Assembly: GCA_001936135.1 (NCBI GenBank)
Contig: CP012812.1
Span: 558,001 to 622,000, forward strand
Direction of reading: 5' to 3'
From: Saccharomycopsis fibuligera x Saccharomycopsis cf. fibuligera
Lineage: Eukaryota; Ascomycota; Saccharomycetes; Ascoideales; Saccharomycopsidaceae
DNA: 64,000 nt
Position numbers and translations under genes: made by a program. The notes beneath the pieces were generated by a model that was given only the letters and a program-made list of their open reading frames with translations, was not told the origin of the DNA and made no database searches. Below, in pieces: positions 21,775 to 31,608 of this stretch; the stretch's first letter is position 1, and each line of letters begins with the position of its first letter.

Positions 21775-23172
21775 CTAATACAATTCTTGATCTTCCGGCG
21801 ACATGGAATACTTTATCCAATTAGCCATACAATTTTGAGCCTCGTTATTTTCAAACGGAGTAAACTGACCCATTTGACACCGACCGCTACACTTATCACT
21901 ATTCGGACAATTCAAATATGGTGAATGAGAATACCCAATATCTCTAAACCAATGGATGTTAGCCTTATCTTCGAAAAGCCCAAGTCCCACAGAATGCACT
22001 GGTGCATCACCCCATCTTTCATAGTAAAATCCACCATTCCGATCCAAATGGTTAAACCACTCGGTATACGCCTCGCTGCGGAAAAAATCCATATCAGCAA
22101 TCTCAAAGTTTGACCAAAAATGGCAAGTGGAGTATCCTTTAGTAATCTTGTTATGGGTTGGGTGCTCTAAATCCTGTAAAAGCCAATCGTAAGATCCATT
22201 GGGATGCAAGTACGATGGATGATCTTTGATAAAGTCAACTGTAGTATCCCATAAACTACGGATTGTTTCTGGCTCATCGTAAACATTGATGGTGAATCCA
22301 TAAGTCTTGTGATTGTCCTGCATGAATTTAAAAACGTCGTAATCAATGTCACAGAAATAATTTGTGTCTGGTTCTACTCTCCAGTAGTATTTGAAATTTT
22401 GTAATTCGGGCAAATTGTAGAAAGCCCCAGAATAGAAACGACACATGTTGTGGTATGATTCTTTGTTGGCATACTGGATGTTTTTCTCTTTAAGGTACAA
22501 CGCACCTTTATCTTGCAATTCAGGATCGATCCATGAAGGCCGGCTCCATAGCTTACTGTTGATAGTGACGAATTGGCATTCTGAAGATGTAACGGATTTG
22601 ATCTTTTTAATGAATTTGTTGGTGAATGGCTTATCGTTGATGAATGTCCAAGGATAGTGGAACTTGTGGTTGAATCTGTCTTCGATCTGCTTCACTGCTG
22701 ACATTATACCTTTCATATCTTTATTACTAGTCAACGACACGAACGTAGCATTAGCTAGATTGTTTTCACCAGCATTGTTTTCCAGAGATGGCCTAACCAA
22801 ATTATCGACTTTTGGCTCGCTAATTTTTTTACTCATAAACTCCTTATAGAGCTGCTTATTGCTTGCCTGCAAATCGGCTTCGTGAGACACCCGGTGATCC
22901 AAATGGTATCTGAAATTTCTAAAGTATTTTAAATTGAGCTCATTACCAACGAACATGTCATTTGTCAGAGAAATAATCTGTTCATAATTTTCCGGCATAA
23001 TTTGGTTTATGCATTTGAGGGCATTCTTCTCACAATGATCTTCTTTGAGTTCTTTGGCAGCTTTGTAAACCACATGGGGCCCCCCGAGCCTGTATATTAA
23101 CAACATCGTTAACGTGGTGGACGCTATCAAGAGCATAAAGAATCGCTGAGTGTTCTTCCGTAAGTAAGCCAT
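21775..23172 (-). CDS. KRE2/MNT1-family alpha-1,2-mannosyltransferase B (GT15)
   Basis: Second tandem GT15 enzyme, 465 aa, predicted as a Golgi type II membrane protein with signal anchor at about 11-27 (FFMLLIASTTLTMLLIY). Catalytic-domain motifs are FHYPWTFINDKPF, MCRFYSGAFYNLP, YYWRVEPDTNYFCDIDYDVF, CHFWSNFEIADMDFFR and GGFYYERWGDAPVH, with the Cys-containing NCPNSDKCSGRC near the end. Its stem is shorter than in copy A, but the catalytic half is very similar, so a local duplication is likely. The gene points toward copy A and has about 2.6 kb of upstream sequence before HCM1. The start is the first ATG in frame. Confidence 0.93.
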   Translation of the reverse strand: MAYLRKNTQRFFMLLIASTTLTMLLIYRLGGPHVVYKAAKELKEDHCEKNALKCINQIMPENYEQIISLTNDMFVGNELNLKYFRNFRYHLDHRVSHEADLQASNKQLYKEFMSKKISEPKVDNLVRPSLENNAGENNLANATFVSLTSNKDMKGIMSAVKQIEDRFNHKFHYPWTFINDKPFTNKFIKKIKSVTSSECQFVTINSKLWSRPSWIDPELQDKGALYLKEKNIQYANKESYHNMCRFYSGAFYNLPELQNFKYYWRVEPDTNYFCDIDYDVFKFMQDNHKTYGFTINVYDEPETIRSLWDTTVDFIKDHPSYLHPNGSYDWLLQDLEHPTHNKITKGYSTCHFWSNFEIADMDFFRSEAYTEWFNHLDRNGGFYYERWGDAPVHSVGLGLFEDKANIHWFRDIGYSHSPYLNCPNSDKCSGRCQMGQFTPFENNEAQNCMANWIKYSMSPEDQELY

Positions 23173-25790
23173 GTTGCATGGGTGTGGCGTGTATAAGTAC
23201 TGTATTTTGTGTAGTTGTGGAGTTGACGATAATTGGCCTAGAGTTTTTGTATTTGGCTATAGAATGTGCTGATAAGTATTGATGAATTAGCAGTACTAAT
23301 GATTTCACAACAAGGCTAGTGGTTTCAACATGAAAAAAAAAAGACTGGGGCACTTGGGTTGAGACAGCTGAAAAAGGCAAAAAGCTGAAGGAAGAAATAG
23401 GGAGACAGAAAGGACAAAATAACAGTCAAAGTGTAAAAGTCAAAGCAAAAAGCCAAGGCAAAAAAAAATCAACGGCAAAAGTTATGAAAGATCAAGACCA
23501 GGAAGAAAAGTCTAAAGCTAAGCCATCAGGGAAAAGGAAAAAAAAAAACTGCGGAAATCCATCAACTTAAAGGCAGGGAACCATTAACGTATAAATATCT
23601 GAGCCACCATTCGATTTGTTGGCTTATTGTTTGATAAGTGGGTCGAGGACCAGCAATGCTAGACAATACAAGATAACAATACTGGTAACAATATGTAGCT
23701 CCTACTGCCAAGCAGGGTACAGCCGGGGTCCAGCCCTTTAGCACTTTTCTCTAGCGATCATAGAAAACCGCTAAGGTTTTACTCACTTATTAAGTTACTA
23801 TAACATTGCTGTCACTGTGTCACTGCTGTGTTGCGAGCCTTGACTCCCAATGAGGCTGCTAAAACTTGTCTTTATCAACACAATTATTCATAGTATTCTA
23901 TTCTAGCTGTAGGATTACCATAATGGTATACAGCACAACAGCATATTAGTAGTAATATAGGCCTTATCGCAGCAGCGCCCCGCTAGATTTTATTGTTACG
24001 CCAACAGGCGGCAATTGTTTTTATTATTAGCGACAAACGAGGGTTTCGCTCCTTTTTGTGTGTCACTGCCTGCAATTATCTTTGCTGGCGTGTTTTCTAA
24101 TTTTAAGTATACTCCTTCCTTAGCTGTCCAGTTCCATAATGATTACTTTTGGTCAGCACATCGAGAGAGCGAGTTGATCAATGTTTAAAGCATGGAATTC
24201 ACACTCTTAGCGCAGTTTAGTACCCCGAAGCCACCACAAGCCACACACTAGCAATAAGCCTTGGGCATTGTGCGCACCCCGTTTGTGAGCACCACAGAAG
24301 TACTATACACCATATCCCTTTCGGTTTCAAGAAAACTAAAACCATAAAGTATCACTTATAAAAACTATTTCTTCCATTGACAGCTGCTGCAACAACCTAA
24401 CAAAGCAAAGAACGATAAAGGAAAGGGATGGTATAAAAGATGCAAAATGACTTTCTTTTTAAAATCTTGCAGTTCTGCGTTTTAGCATAATTTACGGCCT
24501 TGTTTCAACAAGTTCTCTAGCACAAACTCGTCTCTGATGAACTGCTAACATTATAATTCTTCATACACATTGTAGGCTGTTCTGGTTGCTTTTTTTTTTT
24601 CCAGTTAAAATTTCATCTTCAGCTTTGACAATTGAAGTTTTCTGAATTCAGGCTTAATTGTTCAAACATGCATGAACAAATGGCCATGGTAAATATCTGT
24701 CAGAGTCGATTTTCAATTTCTCTTAAAGTTTACAAAAAATCTATAACTATATCGAGGTAATCTGACACTATTATTATAGGCCTATCGTTTAGAAGTAGAC
24801 TCCTTTTGTAATTGGTCTGTCTTCCTATGACCTAAATTGAGCAGAATCTGCTTTTGTGTCGCTCAAGCGTGTAGCGTAGTACCGGTGTATGTTGTTTTTT
24901 TTTTTTTTTTTATATTCATTCATAGTAATATTCACTGCCATTTTCTATGTTAAAGGAAAAGAAAATTGTTTAAAGTTATTGTATTGTACAAATAGCTCAT
25001 TTGAATAATAATAGGAAACAAAATACTGCGATGACAAAAAAAAGACAAGGAAGGTTGAAAAATGCGCCAACTTAAATATAAGTTCAAAAACTTGAGTTTG
25101 GGCTAATATAGCGATACAAAAATAAATAAAGATATAGAACCGTTTATAGTTAAGAGTTAAAGTGTTATATATAAATGAAGAAAAGAAAAGTAGCATAATC
25201 AGGAAAAATTGTAGAAAAGTTCGAGCAAGAGTGGAAAACTAAAAAGCAAAAAAAAAAGAAGATAATAATTATTACAAAATCCTAAGAATATATAGATTGC
25301 AAAAAAGAAAAAGAAAAAGAAAAGAAAAAAAAAGAGAGGTAAAAAGACAGATGAAAAGAGCATAGCAGCCAATGATAGATAAAGAATAAAATATAAAATA
25401 TAAAACGAATAAGAAATAGAAAAGACATAAAAAAAATTAAAAACAATAGTAAATACATCATTCGTTCCGCGTATTCATGGTATAAATAGAAACAAGAACG
25501 CGCCAAAATGAACGTACAGTAACTGATGATTCATCTTTTTTTTTAACCCCAACCGATTGAACGCCTACCAAAAAAAGGAAAAAATTAGTACAATGTAAAA
25601 GAACACAAACAGAAGCGAAAAACAGAGCAGAAAAATCAAACAAACGAACAAATCAAAGCAGCATAGCTTTTTCTCAAGAAAAAAAAAAAAAGTTCGCATC
25701 CCTAGCCTAGCAGATCCTTGTAACAAAACAACAATAAACAGAAGTCAAAAATAATAAAGTCAATCAGAAGTTAACCGCTTTTCATTATTT
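23173..25790. other. Long gene-less stretch between mannosyltransferase B and HCM1
   Basis: A 2.6 kb stretch with only tiny, AT-driven open frames. It serves as the promoter of mannosyltransferase B on the left and the 3' flank of HCM1 on the right, which is very A-rich (25200-25700). It contains a T run near 24895-24911. No tRNA-like boxes were seen. An undetected ncRNA cannot be excluded. Confidence 0.5.
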
Positions 25791-27998
25791 TCATCTCTTT
25801 GTCAGCTTTTCATCCCTAACGCTGCCTGTATTCCCATCATTTTTCTCAACTGCACTCTCGACAGCTCTTTTAACAACCGAACAAATATCCACCCCAAAAA
25901 AATCGTTATGACTAGTACTGATATTGCCGATTATACTACTTTCCAAATGGTGTGGCGAATGCTTCAATCTTGAAAAAGATGAACCCAACCTGCTGCTGGC
26001 TCCATTGTTTGAAGACGACCGCTTAGGTGATCCATTAGCAACGCTAGCAGCAATTAGACTGCTGTTACTAATGCTTGGGATATTGTTGATGTTATAACTA
26101 GCATTGCGAGAATAGCTAGCACTGCCAAAATGGCTACCATTGTTGAGAAATCTGCTAGTATTTGGGGTACTGGTGGATTCATGGCCGTTAAAACTGCTCA
26201 AATAAACATTGTTTCTTGTATGATGGCTCGGAGAGGTGTAAAATTCATCAAGGTATGATGGTGAATTCCATATTTTGCGCATTATTGAGGCACTGCTAGG
26301 AGTCTTCATTCTATTTGGAGTATTATTGGCAGTTGATTGCGATGCTATGTTGTTGTTATTGTTGTTGTTTCCCGGGGTTAATGGCTCAAGAATCGGCCCG
26401 GTTTCTGAGCGCCTTATTGGCGACAAGTCAAAGTTTAAGTTGGAGTTGAATGAGGAGGTTAATGGCACATTGTTGTTGTTGCTGCTGCTGCTGCCGGTGG
26501 TATTGGTTCTTCCTGATGCTGCAAAAGTATCGTCTGCGTGATCTACATTAACAACAATTTTTGAAGCATTAGAAGCTAAACTATGAGATGATAAGTCAAC
26601 ATTGCTAAACATAACACTTTCGCCTCTAGCTGAAGCAGACCAAGATGAGGCAGGAGCTTCCAACAGAGGTATGTTGTCAAGAAGATTTTTCGAAGATGAG
26701 TGTTGCAACTTGTGCTTTTTGTTTCCACGAGTAACTGAATTACCAGTCTTTGTGTAGCTATTCTCTTTTTCATGTTCAAGCACGCTTTCAACTTCTTCAT
26801 CATTATCACTAGAAGTTTCGTCACTTTCTTCATATAATCGTTTACTTTGGTGACTTTCCTTCCGCTGACGCAAAAACAGCAGCTGCAGATCGCTATGTTG
26901 ACTATGCTGTTGCTGATGTTGATGCTGTGGTCTGATTTTGAATATTTGCTGTCTTGGGGTCTTTTGTATATTGTATTCCGAATACTCATTTCTTAGTATA
27001 TCTCCCTGAAAATCATCATTATCGCTGGAAAACGTATCTGTGGCCGGATCCGTAACATTTGCTTTATCCAGTTCGTCTAAATCATCCTCGTCTGGTTGAA
27101 TCATACTGGAAGAGGGTGTTAATTCTTGGTATGCCCGAGCATAATCTTTTGGTTTTCCGTAAGTTTGCTTCGGCGGCACAAGGAGGTTATTACTATTGTT
27201 ACTATCACCATTATTACTTTTGTTACTATTATTATTGTTATTGTTCTGCTTATTAGATGCTTTTTTATTTGCAGCTGCAGACTTTTTGCTTGATTTTTTC
27301 GGGTTCTTGCTTTTCAAAAAAAGCTGTTCCATGCCAGGCTCGATTTGCCAATAATGACCTTTACCATCCTTTGACTTTTCAGATTTAGTAAACGCTTTAT
27401 TCAAACTAAGGTTGTGTCTGATAGAGTTTTGCCAGCCAACATCACCCTTTTTATAGTATTTGAAATTATCAGAGATCCAGTTGTAGATCTGGGCAAGAGT
27501 AAGTCTTTTACTTTCACTAGTCAATATTGACATTCCAATCAAAGTGGCGTAAGAGTATGGCGGTTTGGTATCATTGTCAACATCAGCAATTTCAAAGTCA
27601 AAAGAGTTCTGATTTGGACTATTGTGCTTATTGGTTGATTTGGAAAACAGCGACTCTGCATCATGAAAGGCTTCATCTTCTTCGTCATCTTTGTCCTCTC
27701 CATTACTAGGAAATTCATCATCAGTTTGCGACGACGAAGCTTCTTGAATAGTATTGCTACTACTATACTTTGCCCGGGCGTTTCTTATACGCTTATTCAG
27801 TCTTTTGATACTACTTGTGGCGTTAATGTAATGTTGGTTCTTTGCAGCGAACTTGGGGGAAGCTGATGACGGCGTTAACATAGTGACGCTAGCAATGTCT
27901 TGTCTTTTTGTCTTTGAGTTAACTAACGGCGTTTCTGGAGCCTTAAAGCTGGTTGATGGCTCATTATTGGCAGAAATCATCGATGGGTTTGAAGGCAT
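25791..27998 (-). CDS. HCM1: Forkhead transcription factor, HCM1-like
   Basis: Forkhead-domain regulator. In S. cerevisiae Hcm1 acts in late G1/S on spindle-assembly and chromosome-segregation genes. The 735-aa protein carries one forkhead domain at about 143-232, starting KPPYSYATLIGMSIL and including LTLAQIYNWI, WQNSIRHNLSLNKAF and GKGHYWQIEPG. There is no FHA domain, which separates it from FKH1/FKH2. Flanking sequence is acidic before the domain and Lys-rich directly after it (likely nuclear localisation). The remaining two-thirds is Ser/Asn-rich with several SP/TP sites, consistent with CDK regulation. Two MCB boxes lie upstream. The start is the first ATG. Confidence 0.9.
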   Translation of the reverse strand: MPSNPSMISANNEPSTSFKAPETPLVNSKTKRQDIASVTMLTPSSASPKFAAKNQHYINATSSIKRLNKRIRNARAKYSSSNTIQEASSSQTDDEFPSNGEDKDDEEDEAFHDAESLFSKSTNKHNSPNQNSFDFEIADVDNDTKPPYSYATLIGMSILTSESKRLTLAQIYNWISDNFKYYKKGDVGWQNSIRHNLSLNKAFTKSEKSKDGKGHYWQIEPGMEQLFLKSKNPKKSSKKSAAANKKASNKQNNNNNNSNKSNNGDSNNSNNLLVPPKQTYGKPKDYARAYQELTPSSSMIQPDEDDLDELDKANVTDPATDTFSSDNDDFQGDILRNEYSEYNIQKTPRQQIFKIRPQHQHQQQHSQHSDLQLLFLRQRKESHQSKRLYEESDETSSDNDEEVESVLEHEKENSYTKTGNSVTRGNKKHKLQHSSSKNLLDNIPLLEAPASSWSASARGESVMFSNVDLSSHSLASNASKIVVNVDHADDTFAASGRTNTTGSSSSNNNNVPLTSSFNSNLNFDLSPIRRSETGPILEPLTPGNNNNNNNIASQSTANNTPNRMKTPSSASIMRKIWNSPSYLDEFYTSPSHHTRNNVYLSSFNGHESTSTPNTSRFLNNGSHFGSASYSRNASYNINNIPSISNSSLIAASVANGSPKRSSSNNGASSRLGSSFSRLKHSPHHLESSIIGNISTSHNDFFGVDICSVVKRAVESAVEKNDGNTGSVRDEKLTKR

Positions 27999-28594
27999 GG
28001 CGATGATGATGGGTTTATGGAGATCTAGTTATTATGGGATATCTGGAGATTTAGTTCAGATACTGAGCATGCCCAGTGCTGAAGACTGAATGATTTGTTA
28101 TATGACTAGACTTGGAGTGTTCTTTGATACTTTTTGATTAAAATATGTTTCTAATCAAATATATAATTGTCAGGAAACCGGAGGCTTGCTTGGTTGCTCG
28201 CTTCAAGACAGTCACTTGTCTGTGCGCTTGTCGTGTATGCGAGTAAGATCCCGAGATCAAAAGTCAGTTAGTTGAAGTAGCAGTCAAGGCGCGTAGTGCG
28301 GTGGTGGTCTGTGAGAATGGAAATCAGTGATGGGACTATCTTGGGAAGAAGAAGAAGAAGCTAGAACAAAATAATAAAAGGGAATAAAGGATAACTACGT
28401 GTAGACGGTGATGCTGCTAGAGTGTAGTGGTGTTCGAGAAGAAAAATCTCAGACGCGACTGTCTTCCTTAATTTTTTTTTTTTTTTTTCTCTGTCTCTGT
28501 CTCTCATAATCCTAAGACTGTGTTCTCTTCTCTTCTCTTCTCTTGAAATTGATTTCTGTTTTCTTGCGATGGAAAGCGCGCTGCCCACACGCCC

Positions 28595-28600
28595 ACGCGT
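28595..28600. promoter_or_regulatory. MCB element ACGCGT, about 600 bases upstream of HCM1
   Basis: The palindromic ACGCGT is the binding core of MBF/SBF-type G1/S regulators. It sits in a GC-rich patch upstream of HCM1, a gene activated at G1/S in S. cerevisiae. The motif is seen directly; its function is inferred. Confidence 0.45.
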
Positions 28601-28894
28601 CGCCCTGCAGCCCAAAGGTACAGGGCGGGTAGTATCGAAGATCCATACTTAACACAGAACTGCTAAGTAATATCAATACCCAAACCCTTGAACACTCGAA
28701 TTAGCACCAAATGAAATAGCACCACCTACGTGCGCTGCTAGGTTTACTTCATAGAGTAGTCTTATCACTGTCATGATATCCGTTTTATCCATTTTCATAA
28801 GGAGTTGCTGTAAAGAACCCATTTCGCCATACTTTCTCAATCCCCGTCACTTTCACCGTCACCCTTATTGCTGCTGTAGACACTATTGCTCACG

Positions 28895-28900
28895 ACGCGT
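28895..28900. promoter_or_regulatory. Second MCB element ACGCGT upstream of HCM1
   Basis: A second exact ACGCGT, 300 bases further from HCM1 and still in the same gene-less upstream region. Two copies of a hexamer that is rare in AT-rich DNA strengthen the case for MBF control of HCM1. Confidence 0.4.
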
Positions 28901-29410
28901 AAATTGTACACTGAACCTTGTCAGTCCAGAGCACTTCGAATGAAACGCACCACGTAAGACGTCTAGTACTAGCCAGGCTGTTTTCTATCCCCAAAGCGGT
29001 ATCCCTCGCCTTCTGCAAGCGGAAATAGTCGACTTTGAATTGCATAAACGGTAAAGCATAAAAATTAATATCGTACGGTTGCCATTTTTCTGGAGAACTT
29101 TATATTTCTTGCAAAAGCCCAGACATCTATCTGCCAATATGCACAGATATATTTGACTGTAAGTAACATTTTACTCAACGGAAAGGCTTCAAGCTAAAGC
29201 TGTTTCAATGGTGTCATGGGATTTACAGTGCTAACGTGGGCTTACAAATTATGTGCCAATACTGCTATTATATTCTGAGACAAAAAAAAACTCTCCTCGG
29301 GAAAACTAAGTTATATAATTTGCACAGATGAAAAATGTGATTTAATGTATGCACAATAGGCTAACTCTGATCTATATTCTCCAAATTTTATTTTAAAGAA
29401 ACACTGCGCA

Positions 29411-29793
29411 TCACACAACTGCTCTGTTATTTTCAGCATTGTTGTCCCTCAAATACATAAGCAATGGAACACCATTGGAGGCAAAGATCTTAGGGACTGG
29501 AAACGACGATATCAAACCATTCAAAGCAGCAAGAGCAGGGTACGAAGCAAGGTGGGCAACGTAAGCTGAAGCATCTGGGATCTCCGTCACGCCTTCTAAG
29601 CGTGCTGGTTTTGCTGGGGCTTGAGGAGCAGAGGCACCCTCGCTGGAGAAAGATTCGTTCTCACCATCAGCAGTAGCAGCTATGGAAGTCTGAGATAATG
29701 GTGGAGTGACCAAACCATTGTTATTCTCTGAAGACTCGCTACCAATAATTGCTCTGTTCTTGTCAGTTTATGCCTCACCAATGAGTTGTGGAT

Positions 29794-29830
<37 letters not shown>

Positions 29831-29870
29831 GTGTTAAAGCCTACCTTCTGACAATGTTTCTAAGAGACAT
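29411..29870 (-). CDS. Small spliced gene of unknown function (exons 29845-29870 and 29411-29753)
   Basis: I do not recognise the product. The downstream exon is open but lacks its own ATG, and a stop lies just upstream of it. Joining it to a short exon that starts at ATG 29870 (MSLRNIVRR) gives a 122-aa protein with a phase-matched junction. The proposed intron, 29844 to 29754 on the minus strand, begins GTAGGC (a weak 5' site), contains a 32-base T run, then ACTGAC as a possible branch site and ends CAG. The product has an Arg-rich start, a Ser/Glu/Ala/Pro-rich middle, and a C-terminal half with small hydrophobic segments (YPALAALNGLISSFPVPKIF, then GVPLLMYLRDNN). The first residues would suit mitochondrial import. 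The exon structure is an inference. Confidence 0.45.
29754..29844 (-). other. Proposed intron with 32-base poly-T tract
   Basis: Ninety-one bases between the two exons of the small gene. On the minus strand it runs GTAGGC...CAG with a candidate branch ACTGAC close to the 3' end and a homopolymer corresponding to A's at 29795-29826 on the + strand. The 5' site departs from the GTATGT/GTAAGT consensus. Confidence 0.35.
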
Positions 29871-31489
29871 GTTGGCAATGGAATTTTTTATTTTATTGTT
29901 GTGTTTGACAATCTTGTTTTGTAAGTATGTGATTGTAGTGCCAATAGGTTTTGACAATAGAGCAATGCTCTTTCTTGAAAAAATAAAATCGTCTATAGTA
30001 TTCTTATAGCTGTGAGTAAAAGCTGTATTACAAGCCTGAACCACAAATCAGATACCACAAACGCAGACGGCGCACTGAAGTGCATCAGCCACACACACTC
30101 CAGTTATGCTTGTTAATACAACACGCCGTACTCTATATGTCAAACAGAGAAAACATCTACAGCAAATTAAACTTCTTTGCTTTTGCTACTAATAGCTTAG
30201 ATCAGATGTGAAAGTAGCTTATTCAATCAAGAACTGCTTGACTTTCATCTGCGCAGAAGGAACTTGGTGTCCATCTACCTCGTCGATTTTTATTTTTAGA
30301 GTTATGGTGCGTTTAGTAATTCTGTGAGGCGCATAAACTGCAACATAAAGTTTCAGGATCTCTTTTGTTTCTTGCCAGAGAAACTCTTATTGTGAATCAG
30401 ACATGAAATGAAACAGCAAAAAAAAATTTCCGATTTTCAAATTCCTAGTTTACTATGAACACTTACTAAAAAGTCCAAAATAGAAAAGTTTCAAAGATAA
30501 GCAAGCGTACACAAGTTGTCAGCTGCTTACTGTCTTGCCACACTAATATTCTGCTTTACTTTTTACAATAAGAATCATAGTTCTGCTTTTACTATGAAAT
30601 TATCACCTATCACATCAAAACTTTGCTGGTCGAAATAAAATACTTTTCTCTCTGCTCCAGTACTTGGCAAGAATGGGGAAAGTGTAAGGGAGGTGTATTT
30701 TAGTCATGCTTGTTTAGCGCTTTGGCGGTCATTACGTCTTCATGTCAGTTCAACTAGGTACATTTGATTGTTGCCTTGACATGACCGCTGCATAAAAACA
30801 AGTGAAAATCACACTAGTGTAAGATATTGGTTACAGTGGACACTGTCACAACCACATCAGGCCCTGATAACCCTCGTAACACCAACCGGCCCTCAACACT
30901 CAGGGAAAGAAACGCTCCTTTCAGTCCGGCCAGTAGAATGACGGCCGGACACCTAATTGAATAGTCTTGGGAAAGATTTTTTCAAAGTTTTGAAGCTTTT
31001 CTCAGTAGCAACTATATTTGGTCAAGCAAGAATATTCAGAATAGCATCTAAATAGAAAAGTAAACTTGAGAGAACTGAAATAAAATAAAATAAAAAAAAA
31101 AAAAAAAAGTAACGACGCTGCATGTTGAAATATCACTTCTTCTCAAGTAAGTTAAGCGCTTGCGTGATGATGCATAAACGCGGTCGAAAAATCAGCAAGC
31201 ACTCTGGCAAACCAATTTTTACAGATAGCTATATTATAGTTCAATAATGTTTATTAGTAGTATCATTGGTCATGATAAGTAGTAATATGATTGAATAAGT
31301 AAATTAATTGATAAAAGTAATAGCAGATTAACTATAACTAAAGTGAAGAAAGTGAATGGAATAGCTAAAGTATGCATTGAAAATAAAACAAATCAATGAT
31401 GCAGATAAAAAATGAAAAGTTGGTACAATAAAAAATTTATGAAAAAGCAAATAACTGAACAACACCCCAAGTCACAAAAGTGCAGCAAA

Positions 31490-31530
<41 letters not shown>

Positions 31531-31608
31531 AAAACCAAAGAAAGACAACGGAAAATACAATTGGGTAAAAAAAGAAAAAGAAGAGGAACTAGAGTAAGAA
31601 AACACAGA
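29871..31608. other. Gene-less stretch upstream of the small gene, downstream of MAE1
   Basis: A 1.74 kb stretch with no credible ORF. It contains a perfect 8-base inverted repeat, GTCCGGCC / GGCCGGAC, at 30924-30931 and 30943-30950, and a 38-base A run at 31491-31528 just past MAE1. It probably holds the small gene's promoter and the MAE1 terminator. Confidence 0.5.
30924..30950. repeat. Inverted repeat GTCCGGCC-N11-GGCCGGAC
   Basis: Perfect 8-base arms separated by 11 bases in otherwise AT-rich DNA. GC-rich palindromes with CGG/CCG half-sites are typical targets of fungal Zn2Cys6 regulators; it could also fold as a hairpin in RNA. Confidence 0.5.

Larger units (their letters stand above)
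27999..29410. promoter_or_regulatory. HCM1 upstream region
   Basis: A gene-less 1.4 kb stretch. HCM1 points left, and the next gene also points left with its 3' end at 29411, so this is mainly HCM1 promoter. It contains a T run (28470-28488), TCTTC repeats near 28525-28543 and a GC-rich patch at 28575-28615 that includes an MCB box. Confidence 0.55.
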
